From Microbacterium sp. Root61 (GTDB lineage Bacteria > Actinomycetota > Actinomycetes > Actinomycetales > Microbacteriaceae): DNA of 64,000 nucleotides. The DNA lies in assembly GCF_001427525.1 (NCBI RefSeq), contig NZ_LMGU01000001.1, positions 2,017,788-2,081,787 on the forward strand, given 5' to 3'. The position numbers were made by a program, and so were the translations under genes. Position 1 is the stretch's first letter. Every line of letters begins with the position of its first letter. Below are positions 27,939 to 34,938 of the stretch, piece by piece. The notes below the pieces were generated by a model, which was given only the letters and a program-made list of their open reading frames with translations, did not search any database and was not told the DNA's origin.

Positions 27939-29126
27939 TTATCTCCGGTTCTTCGGCAGGCCGAGCCCGCGCTGAGCGATGATGTCCCGTTGCACTTCGT
28001 TGGTGCCGGCGGCGAAGCGGAACACGGTGGACTCGCGATAGGTGAGTTCCATGACGCCGTCCAACGGGGCATCCGGTTCTCCAAGCCCGATGACGCCCTC
28101 GCGGCCCATCATCGAGATCGCGGCATCCGTGAGCTGCTGACCGAAGTCGGAACTCCAGATCTTCGCCATCGACCCCTCGACGTTCGGGACCTGCCCGTTG
28201 GCCACCATGCCGGCGATGCGCAGGGAGAACATGCGCATGACTTCCATGCGGGCCGAGAGCTTGCCGATGTTGGCCCGCACCAGCGGGTCATCCGCGGGAC
28301 GCACGCCGTCGGCATTCACCGCGGTCGCCCAGTGCAGGAGCTCGCCGAATTCGCGGACGAGGCGGTTCGCCGTCGGGGTGCGCTCGAAGTCGAGCGCCAT
28401 CGCGACGACCTTCCAGCCCTCGTTCTCTTCGCCGACCCGGTTCGTCGCCGGGACGCGGACGTTGTCGTAGAAGACCTCGTTCACGCGGTAGTCCGCGCCG
28501 GTGATCAGCGGGCGGACCGTGATTCCGGGGGTGTCGAGGGGGACGATGATGACCGAGATGCCGGCATGGCGGGAATCGGGCGCACCCGTCCGCACGCACA
28601 GCCACACGTGGGTCGCGTACTGCGCCGCCGTCGTGTAGATCTTCTGCCCGTTGATGACGTAGTCGTCGCCATCGCGCACAGCGCGGGTCTGCAGGTTCGC
28701 CAGATCCGTACCGGCTCCCGGCTCGGTGTATCCGAGGCAGAACTCGTGCTCGCCGGAGAGCAGTCCCGGCAGGTAGTCGCGCTTCTGCGCGTCCGATCCG
28801 ATGCGAAGGATCGTGGGGCCGATCATCAGCACCCCGAGCATCATGCTGGGGAATTGACGACGGTTGAGTTCATCGAGAAGGAGCCACTGCTGAATACCGG
28901 TGGCAGCCCGGCCGCCGTATTCGACCGGCCAGGAGATGCCGAGCCACCCGTCGGCTCCGAGTCGGGCGAGGAATGCCTTGCGTTCCTCGTTCTCCGCCGC
29001 GCCCATCGCGTGGTCGGGTCCGACGAGACCAGGATTCGCGTAGAAACCCTCTTCCACGAGCCCGTCCAGGTATGCCCGGAACTCGTCGAGCAGGTTCCTG
29101 TCTTCTTGTCTCAGCGCGAAATCCAT
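27939..29126 (-). CDS. Acyl-CoA dehydrogenase, larger partner of a heteromeric pair
   Basis: A 395-residue FadE-type flavoprotein. It has GISWPVEYGG, the flavin signature LGYTEPGAGTDLANL, DFERTP in the region that carries the catalytic acid in related FadE proteins, and the C-terminal AAGTNEVQRDIIAQRGLGLP. The ATG at 29126 follows an AGGAG site; the frame upstream to 29219 crosses a stem-loop and is rejected. It is the first gene of the P450 operon. It probably works with the degenerate partner encoded immediately downstream to desaturate a bulky acyl-CoA. Confidence 0.9.
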   Translation of the reverse strand: MDFALRQEDRNLLDEFRAYLDGLVEEGFYANPGLVGPDHAMGAAENEERKAFLARLGADGWLGISWPVEYGGRAATGIQQWLLLDELNRRQFPSMMLGVLMIGPTILRIGSDAQKRDYLPGLLSGEHEFCLGYTEPGAGTDLANLQTRAVRDGDDYVINGQKIYTTAAQYATHVWLCVRTGAPDSRHAGISVIIVPLDTPGITVRPLITGADYRVNEVFYDNVRVPATNRVGEENEGWKVVAMALDFERTPTANRLVREFGELLHWATAVNADGVRPADDPLVRANIGKLSARMEVMRMFSLRIAGMVANGQVPNVEGSMAKIWSSDFGQQLTDAAISMMGREGVIGLGEPDAPLDGVMELTYRESTVFRFAAGTNEVQRDIIAQRGLGLPKNRR

Positions 29127-29179
29127 GCTTCTCCTCTTCGCAAATTCACTGTCGTCATCTTGCCTGTCGGCAGGCACAC

Positions 29180-29208
29180 CCCGGGGACGAACTGGATTCG
29201 TCCCCGGG
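29180..29208. terminator. Stem-loop between binding-protein gene and the P450 operon
   Basis: CCCGGGGACGAA and TTCGTCCCCGGG form a perfect 12-bp stem with a 5-nt loop, 38 bp after the binding-protein stop. A smaller hairpin (GCCTG-TCGG-CAGGC, 29162-29175) follows. No T-run follows in the transcribed direction, so it may act as a partial terminator or transcript stabiliser. Confidence 0.65.
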
Positions 29209-29246
29209 ATGCCCACCACCTGTTCAGGCGCCAGGTGTCGTGCGTT

Positions 29247-30824
29247 CTACTGGTCGAGCCAGGCGTCGCCCAGGTAGATCATCAGGGTTCCCTCGTAGGG
29301 GAACTCGTCGGATCCGAGGTGCAGCTTCGTGGAGTAAGAAGTGGCACTGGCGAACGGTGTCTGCCAGAACAGGATCGAGTCGCGCTTGACGACCTCTGAG
29401 ACGTCCTGCCATGCCTTGTTTCGGTCCTCGAGCTTGAGCTCGTCGCGCGCACGAAGCAGCGCCTCGTCCAGGTCCGGGTTCACGACACGACCCCAGTTGA
29501 ATCCACCGGAGTACATGTAGCGCCACTGCGTGGGGTAGCCGGACGAGCCGTTGACGCCGTAGATCACGTCGTAGTTGCCGGTCGCCGTGTCCTGCAGCCA
29601 CGCAGCCGCGTCGGCGATACGGATCTTGACATCCAGCCCGATCTCCGACATGGCACTGGCGTAGTACGACACCTCATCGGATGCCGCCGGCGCTGAGAAG
29701 TCGATGACGTTGCTGTTGCCCTCGGCCACGTACTCGGCGACGAGCTCCTTCGCCTTCTCGATGTCAGGGGTGGGCGAGCTGCCCTTCAGGCACGCCGGCG
29801 AGCTCTCCGGGAACGGGATGCAGTCCCGGTCCAGGTTCCACAGGGTGCTGCCCGGGAAGATCACCGAGTTCGCAACCTTCGGGTCGGTCGCCAGCCCGAT
29901 CGCCTCACGGATACGGACGTCACTGCCCGGACCCTTCGAGGAGTTCGGGACCAGCGCCTGTCCACCGGCCGGCGAAGCGACCGTGATCAGCGACTTGTTC
30001 GCCTCCACCGATGCCCAACCGCTGCCGCTGACCTGGGCCAGCATGACGCCGCCGGACATGACCGCGTCGATGCGGCCCTGCGGGTCGGGAAGGACTTGGT
30101 ATGTGACGCCGTCCAGGTACGGCTGACCCTTGACGAAGTAGTCATCGTTGCGGACGAGGTCGAGCTCGCTGTCGCGCATCCAGGACTTGAACTTGAAGGG
30201 ACCTGCACCCACGGGGTTCTCGTTGAACTCATCGGGGTTCGCCAGCGCGGCGGGCGAACCGATCAGACCCGCCGGCGAGGAGCCGGTCAGGGCGAGCGGG
30301 AAGGATCCGCTCGGTTCGGCCAGCGTGATGGTGACTTCGAGGTCGCCGGTCGCCTCCATCGTCTGGATGCCCGAGAGCATCGACTTCGCGGAGCTCTTCG
30401 AGTCCGGCGCAATATGCCGGTTGAGGTTGAATATGACGGCCGCGGCATCCAAAGGCGTGCCGTCGGTGAAGTCGACGCCGTCGCGGAGCGTCAGCACCCA
30501 GACCTTGCCGTCGTCGGACTCCAGCGACTTCGCGAGCTTCGGGGTGACCTCGCCGGTGATGTCGTTCCGATACATCAGCGTGTCCATCACCTGCGCGGCA
30601 CGCTCGATGCCCGTCCCCAATGCGACCAGGCGGACCGGGTCGAATCCGGGCATCTCCGAGAGAGCGCCGACGACCGCCGTGCCGCCGGCCTGCGGTTCGG
30701 CATCAGCGCTGGTACTCGGTGAGGCTGTTCCACCACCCGCACCCGAGCACGCTGTCAGCGTCAACGCGAAGACGCCGACGAGGGCTATCGCTCCCGCACT
30801 CATCCTGACTTTTCGAAACACCAT
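29247..30824 (-). CDS. Peptide/opine/nickel-family ABC substrate-binding lipoprotein (copy 1)
   Basis: A 525-residue extracellular solute-binding protein of family 5. The N-terminus is basic, then hydrophobic, ending in a lipobox LTAC with the lipidated Cys at about residue 26. EMPGFDPVRL, YRNDITGEVTPKLAKSLE and LRDGVDFTDGTPLDAAAV are the usual SBP_bac_5 segments. It is a close paralogue of the gene at 59489-61066 and both probably serve the dppBCDF importer at 41000-45090, since no permease genes adjoin either one. A consensus -10 (TATAGT) and a TGATCA element lie 70-90 bp upstream. Confidence 0.93.
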   Translation of the reverse strand: MVFRKVRMSAGAIALVGVFALTLTACSGAGGGTASPSTSADAEPQAGGTAVVGALSEMPGFDPVRLVALGTGIERAAQVMDTLMYRNDITGEVTPKLAKSLESDDGKVWVLTLRDGVDFTDGTPLDAAAVIFNLNRHIAPDSKSSAKSMLSGIQTMEATGDLEVTITLAEPSGSFPLALTGSSPAGLIGSPAALANPDEFNENPVGAGPFKFKSWMRDSELDLVRNDDYFVKGQPYLDGVTYQVLPDPQGRIDAVMSGGVMLAQVSGSGWASVEANKSLITVASPAGGQALVPNSSKGPGSDVRIREAIGLATDPKVANSVIFPGSTLWNLDRDCIPFPESSPACLKGSSPTPDIEKAKELVAEYVAEGNSNVIDFSAPAASDEVSYYASAMSEIGLDVKIRIADAAAWLQDTATGNYDVIYGVNGSSGYPTQWRYMYSGGFNWGRVVNPDLDEALLRARDELKLEDRNKAWQDVSEVVKRDSILFWQTPFASATSYSTKLHLGSDEFPYEGTLMIYLGDAWLDQ

Positions 30825-30891
30825 TGTCTCCTCTCAAGCACGCGTCTTCGCGTGGCCTTGCTGTCAGCCCCCCGGGGGGGAGTTGGTATCC

Positions 30892-30916
30892 ACTATACCC
30901 GATATTTGATCAGTTA
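30892..30916 (-). promoter_or_regulatory. Promoter -10 box and TTTGATCA operator upstream of binding-protein copy 1
   Basis: The 16-mer GATATTTGATCAGTTA (plus strand, 30901-30916) is identical to the one upstream of the paralogue at 61145-61160. On the minus strand it is followed after a few bases by a -10-like TATAGT (30897-30892); the -35 is weak, so an activator or a repressor occupying the spacer is possible. Confidence 0.6.
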
Positions 30917-30959
30917 CTAGAGGGCAGTCACGGTTCCGACCCCCTGTTCGCGACCCCGC

Positions 30960-31760
30960 TCAGCGGCCGGTGAAGACCGGTGCGCGCTTCTCGGTGAACG
31001 CCGCAGTGGCCTCGACGTGGTCCTCGGAGAGGAACGTGACAGCCTCGGCCCACAGTCCGTAGTCGAGCACGTTCTCCACCGACTGTCGGACGAGGCGATT
31101 CAGGGTCGCCTTCGTCCCGCGCAGCGCCAGGGGTGCGGTGCCGGCGAGCTTCGCGACGACCTTCGCCGCCTCGGCATCGAGCTCCTCGCTCGTGGTCGCC
31201 CGATAGACCAGGCCCCACTCGGCGGCGAGCGCCCCGGTGACACGGTCGCCCGTGAGCAGGTGGTACCGCGCCCGGCCGAGTCCGGCGAGCAGCGGCCACA
31301 TCACGGCGCCGCCGTCACCGGCGACCACGCCGATGTTCACGTGCGTGTCGGCGAGCACCGCGTCCTCCGCGGCGATGACGATATCCGAGAACAGTGCGAT
31401 CGTGGAGCCGAGGCCCATCGCGTAGCCGCGCACGGCAGCGACGATCGGCTGCTCGACCGCGAGCATCGCGTCGACCAGGTCGCGTCCGCCCATCACGCCG
31501 ATCGCTCGCTGTGCGGGCGACGGCGGTGGCGTCACGGGAATGAAGTCGCGCACGTCGGCTCCGGAGCAGAAGGACGGCCCGGCACCCTGCAGCAGGATGA
31601 CGCGCACGTCGTCGTTGTCCTTCGCGGAGGCCAGCGCATCGGTGAATTCGCGATGCATGCGCCCGGTCACCGCGTTGTGGCGGGTCGGGCGGTTGAAGGT
31701 GATCGTCAGAACGCCGTCCTGGACGGACGTGAGGACGGGGCTCTCTTCCTGCTCGCTCAT
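30960..31760 (-). CDS. Enoyl-CoA hydratase/isomerase family protein
   Basis: A 266-residue crotonase-fold protein, last of the eight-gene lower-pathway operon. The oxyanion-hole segments are PSFCSGADVRDF and GYAMGLGSTIALFSDIVIA; residues around THVNIGVVAGDGGAVMWP follow the usual active-site loop. The ATG at 31760 overlaps the stop of the upstream crotonase by 4 bp. Having two crotonases side by side suggests two successive steps such as hydration and ring hydrolysis or isomerisation, which is inference. Confidence 0.88.
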   Translation of the reverse strand: MSEQEESPVLTSVQDGVLTITFNRPTRHNAVTGRMHREFTDALASAKDNDDVRVILLQGAGPSFCSGADVRDFIPVTPPPSPAQRAIGVMGGRDLVDAMLAVEQPIVAAVRGYAMGLGSTIALFSDIVIAAEDAVLADTHVNIGVVAGDGGAVMWPLLAGLGRARYHLLTGDRVTGALAAEWGLVYRATTSEELDAEAAKVVAKLAGTAPLALRGTKATLNRLVRQSVENVLDYGLWAEAVTFLSEDHVEATAAFTEKRAPVFTGR

Positions 31761-32542
31761 TCGGCGGCTCCTTGCTTGTGATCGGATGCGCCCATTCCGG
31801 ACGCGACGCTGTCCCGCGCGCGCTGGCGAGCGGGGTCTTCGAGGGCGAGCTGCTGGATGTCGACCTCGGCGTCGAGATACTCGGCGAGTCGACGGCGGCC
31901 CTCCATCCACATGATCCGTTTGGTGAGGCCGTACGCCCGGCCGGGGATCTCGCCGAGGGCGCGCGCAGTACTCAATGCCTCCGCCACCGGATCGGCAACG
32001 ACGAATTCGACCAGGCGACTCTCCAACGCCTGCGCGGCTGACAGACGTCGACCGGATACCAGCCACTGGAGGGCGGCGGCATCTCCGAGGATCCGGGCGG
32101 CCAGGTAACCGACTCCGCTGTCGGGGATGAGGCCGATCGTGCCGAACGCCGGCACGAACTTGGCGTTCTCCCCGGCGATCCGCACGTCGGCGCCCAGAGC
32201 GATCGACAGACCGGCACCGGCGACCGCGCCGTTGATCGCCGCGACCACCGGCTTCTCCAACGCCACGAGCGCCCTCACGTGCGGGTGGTAGGTCACCCCC
32301 AGGGCTTCGCGGGCGACATCGCCGGTGCGCTTCTCGCGCAGATCGGCGCCGGCGCAGAATCCCCGCCCCGCCCCGGTGACGACGACCGCGGTGACTTCGT
32401 CGTCCTGCGCCGCCCGATGCCACGTGCGGGTCAGCTCCTGCGCCATCGCGATCGACAGCGCGTTCATGGCCTCGGGGCGGTCGAGCGTGACCAGCAGCAC
32501 GCCATCGATGAGTTCGGTCAGAACGGGCTGTTCGGCGCTCAT
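31757..32542 (-). CDS. Enoyl-CoA hydratase/isomerase family protein
   Basis: A 261-residue crotonase with GRGFCAGADLREK and GAVAGAGLSIALGADVRIA as the two oxyanion segments, and SGRRLSAAQALESRLVEFVV downstream. It overlaps the preceding thiolase-fold gene and the following crotonase by 4 bp each (ATGA). The sequence resembles the PaaG/PaaB-type and short-chain enoyl-CoA hydratases, but the exact reaction cannot be fixed. Confidence 0.88.
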   Translation of the reverse strand: MSAEQPVLTELIDGVLLVTLDRPEAMNALSIAMAQELTRTWHRAAQDDEVTAVVVTGAGRGFCAGADLREKRTGDVAREALGVTYHPHVRALVALEKPVVAAINGAVAGAGLSIALGADVRIAGENAKFVPAFGTIGLIPDSGVGYLAARILGDAAALQWLVSGRRLSAAQALESRLVEFVVADPVAEALSTARALGEIPGRAYGLTKRIMWMEGRRRLAEYLDAEVDIQQLALEDPARQRARDSVASGMGASDHKQGAAE

Positions 32543-33696
32543 GCCTCGACCCCCAGAATGGCCGTGGCCTGGCTGGAGAGCTGGCCGCCATTGCCGTGCG
32601 CGAGCGCGGTGCGCACCCCGGCGACCTGGCGTGCGCCGGCCTCGCCGCGGAGTTGGCGGACCGCTTCGATGATGGTGAAGATCCCGTACATGCCGGGGTG
32701 GCAGAACGAGAGACCGCCGCCGTTCGTATTGACCGGCAGCGCGCCGCCGGGGGCGATGCGACCGTCGGCGACGAAGGCGCCACCCTCGCCCTTCTCGCAG
32801 AACCCGAGGTCCTCCAGGAAGAGGATGGGGTTGATGGTGAAGGCGTCGTAGAGCTGGAGAACGTCGATGTCACTCGGCGTGAGGCCGGCCATCTCGAACG
32901 CCCGTCGACCCGACTCCCGAGCCGCCGTCACGGTCAGATCCGGCATCTGCGAGATCGCGCGATGCGAGTGCGCCTCCCCCGCGCCGAGGACGAACGCGGG
33001 CGCCTTCGGCGCATCGCGGTAGTCGGACGCCCGGGTCATCACCACGGCGCCGCCGCCGTCGGTGATCAGGCAGCAGTCCAGCGTGGTGAACGGCGTCGAG
33101 ACCTCGCGGGCGGACAACACTTCCTCGATCGTGAGGGGGTCTCGCTTGAACGCCTTCGGGTTCAGGGCCGCCCACTCCCGCGCCGCGACCGCCACACTGG
33201 CCAGCTGCTCCCGGGTGGTGCCGTACTCGTGCATGTGCCGCGTCGCGGCCAGCGCATAGCCGGTGACCGGATGCTGCGGCCTGGCCTGCGCCTCGTAGCT
33301 GGGCAGCTCGGGCGGATACGGCATCCGATTCGGTCGCCGCATATCGGTGCGCTGGGTGCTTCCATAGGCGATCACCGCGACGTTGCACGCGCCCGCCTGG
33401 AGGGCGATCGCGGCATGGTGGAGGTGACTGACGAACGAGCTGCCGCCGATCATCGTGCCGTCGGTGTAGCTGGGGTTGATGCCGAGATATTCACCGACAT
33501 CGAGGTTCGCCATCATGCGCCCAGTCACCGCCGTGAACAGACCGTCGACCTCCGACTTGGCGATACCGGCGTCGTCGAGCGCGCCGGCCACGGCTTCGCC
33601 CAACAGGTCGAGCGCGAAGCGGTCTTCGCCGACCTGACCCAGTTCTGATTCCGCGACACCGCGGATGACCGTCGCGCCACGCAGTGGATGCGCCAT
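32539..33696 (-). CDS. Thiolase-fold lipid-transfer-type protein lacking the nucleophilic Cys (probable retro-aldolase)
   Basis: A 385-residue SCP-x/Ltp-type member of the thiolase superfamily. At the position of the thiolase nucleophile the sequence is GTMIGGSSFVSH, with Ser in place of Cys, while the later LQLYDAFTINPILFLEDLG and LSFCHPGMYG regions of the family are kept. Ltp2-type proteins with this change are aldolases that cleave side-chain beta-hydroxyacyl-CoA esters in steroid degradation and need a DUF35 partner. A DUF35 protein is encoded directly upstream with a 1-bp overlap, and a MaoC pair beyond it. I infer an aldolase rather than a thiolase. Confidence 0.85.
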   Translation of the reverse strand: MAHPLRGATVIRGVAESELGQVGEDRFALDLLGEAVAGALDDAGIAKSEVDGLFTAVTGRMMANLDVGEYLGINPSYTDGTMIGGSSFVSHLHHAAIALQAGACNVAVIAYGSTQRTDMRRPNRMPYPPELPSYEAQARPQHPVTGYALAATRHMHEYGTTREQLASVAVAAREWAALNPKAFKRDPLTIEEVLSAREVSTPFTTLDCCLITDGGGAVVMTRASDYRDAPKAPAFVLGAGEAHSHRAISQMPDLTVTAARESGRRAFEMAGLTPSDIDVLQLYDAFTINPILFLEDLGFCEKGEGGAFVADGRIAPGGALPVNTNGGGLSFCHPGMYGIFTIIEAVRQLRGEAGARQVAGVRTALAHGNGGQLSSQATAILGVEA

Positions 33697-34088
33697 CAGA
33701 CTGCCTTCCGGTCGAACACGTACTGCGGTTCCTCTTCAGGACGGTCTGGGTGCGACACCAGCCGCAAGGTCACGGAATCGCCGATCGCGAGCTCACGGCC
33801 GGATGCGGAGCCCATGATGCGATACCCCTCGGCCATGTCGACGAGGAGGACCTGACGACCGTCGCCGTCGCGCTCGGCCATGAACGTCTGCGAATAGACC
33901 GTGCCTTCCCCCGCGGAGGTGCTCCACTCCAACGCGACGGAGCCGCAGTGCGGGCACAGCACGCGGGGATAGAACACGGCCTGCGCGCACGCCGCGCAGC
34001 GCTGGTAGGGGAATCGACCGTCGGCCAGCATCCGTCGATAGGTCGCCCACGGTGCCGGCTCGTGCACGGCGAAGTCTGCGGCACTCAT
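33696..34088 (-). CDS. Zinc-ribbon OB-fold (DUF35) protein
   Basis: A 130-residue protein with an N-terminal rubredoxin-like zinc ribbon (RCAACAQ...VLCPHCGS, four Cys) followed by an OB fold (WSTSAGEGTVYSQTF). Proteins of this family bind thiolase-fold partners; the DUF35 domain of ChsH2 activates the aldolase Ltp2 in steroid catabolism. Here it overlaps the downstream thiolase-fold gene by 1 bp (TGATG) and the upstream MaoC gene by 4 bp, consistent with a complex. It has no catalytic motif of its own. Confidence 0.9.
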   Translation of the reverse strand: MSAADFAVHEPAPWATYRRMLADGRFPYQRCAACAQAVFYPRVLCPHCGSVALEWSTSAGEGTVYSQTFMAERDGDGRQVLLVDMAEGYRIMGSASGRELAIGDSVTLRLVSHPDRPEEEPQYVFDRKAV

Positions 34089-34477
34089 GCATCCACCTCG
34101 GCCTCGGCGCTGAGCACCTTGCGGTCGCTGCCTGCCTCGCCGCTGGCGAGCACCTCGATCGAGTAGTGCACGCGCGCGTCGTGGGCACCGGACTCGGTGG
34201 CCGTGACGGTGAGCGTGTCACCCGGGAACACCTGTCCGCTGTAGCGCACCGCGAACCGGCGCAGTCTCAGCGGGCCGACGGCCTCCGCGAGGGCGCCGCC
34301 GGCGATCCCGGCGGTGAGGAGGCCATGGGCGATCACGGACGGGTACCCCGCGGATCGCGCAAAGATCTCGTCGTGATGAATCGGGTTGAAGTCGCCGCCG
34401 GCGCCCGCGTAGCGGACGAGGTCCGTGCGGGTCAGCGGACCGAAGGTCTGGGAGAAGAGCACGTCGTCCTTCGTCAT
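34085..34477 (-). CDS. MaoC-family enoyl-CoA hydratase, catalytic subunit
   Basis: A 130-residue hot-dog protein with the R-hydratase motif GDFNPIHHDEIFARSAGYPSV followed by AHGLL; the Asp and His of the hydratase dyad are present. It would hydrate a trans-2-enoyl-CoA. It is encoded with a second MaoC-like protein upstream that lacks the dyad, as in ChsH1-ChsH2 heteromers, and with a DUF35 protein downstream. Overlaps of 4 bp on both sides indicate coupled translation. Confidence 0.9.
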   Translation of the reverse strand: MTKDDVLFSQTFGPLTRTDLVRYAGAGGDFNPIHHDEIFARSAGYPSVIAHGLLTAGIAGGALAEAVGPLRLRRFAVRYSGQVFPGDTLTVTATESGAHDARVHYSIEVLASGEAGSDRKVLSAEAEVDA

Positions 34478-34938
34478 CCTGCGTCCTCCTGCTTCGGCGC
34501 GTCGAACTGGAGGATCGTCGTCGTGTAGGTCTGCACCACGGCGCCGTCGCGGGTGAACTCGGTCATCAGTTCGATGACCGTCATCGGGCCCCGGCCGCTG
34601 ACCTTCGAGCTGACCGCCGCGACCTTCGTGGTCGCGACGAGCTCATCGCCCGCGACGATCGGAGCGAAGTACTCCCACTCGCCGCCTCCGGCGAGGACCC
34701 GCCGCAGGTCGAGTTGCAGGTCGGGCATCGCGCCCGGCACCGACCAGTGCGCGCTCGCGACGCCGAACGTCGGTGTGGTGAGGATGCCGCCGAGCCCCTG
34801 CTCCTTCGCGGCGGCCACGTCGCGGAAGAGCGGGTCGGTCGCCTGCACCGCACGCGCGAACTCGGCGACCTTGCCCTCCTCGACGACGAACCGGTAGGGC
34901 GTGCCCGTGCGTCCGACGAGTTCGGTGAGCGCGGTCAT
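34474..34938 (-). CDS. MaoC N-terminal-type (FAS1-like) dehydratase partner
   Basis: A 154-residue hot-dog protein of the MaoC_dehydrat_N kind. It starts with a conserved YRFVVEEGKVAEFARAVQA segment and carries TTPTFGVASAHW and AGGGEWEYFAPIVAGDEL, but no GDxNPxH hydratase motif. It most likely forms the non-catalytic half of a heterodimeric hydratase with the next gene's product. It overlaps the ADP-forming CoA ligase gene upstream and the MaoC gene downstream by 4 bp each. Confidence 0.87.
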   Translation of the reverse strand: MTALTELVGRTGTPYRFVVEEGKVAEFARAVQATDPLFRDVAAAKEQGLGGILTTPTFGVASAHWSVPGAMPDLQLDLRRVLAGGGEWEYFAPIVAGDELVATTKVAAVSSKVSGRGPMTVIELMTEFTRDGAVVQTYTTTILQFDAPKQEDAG

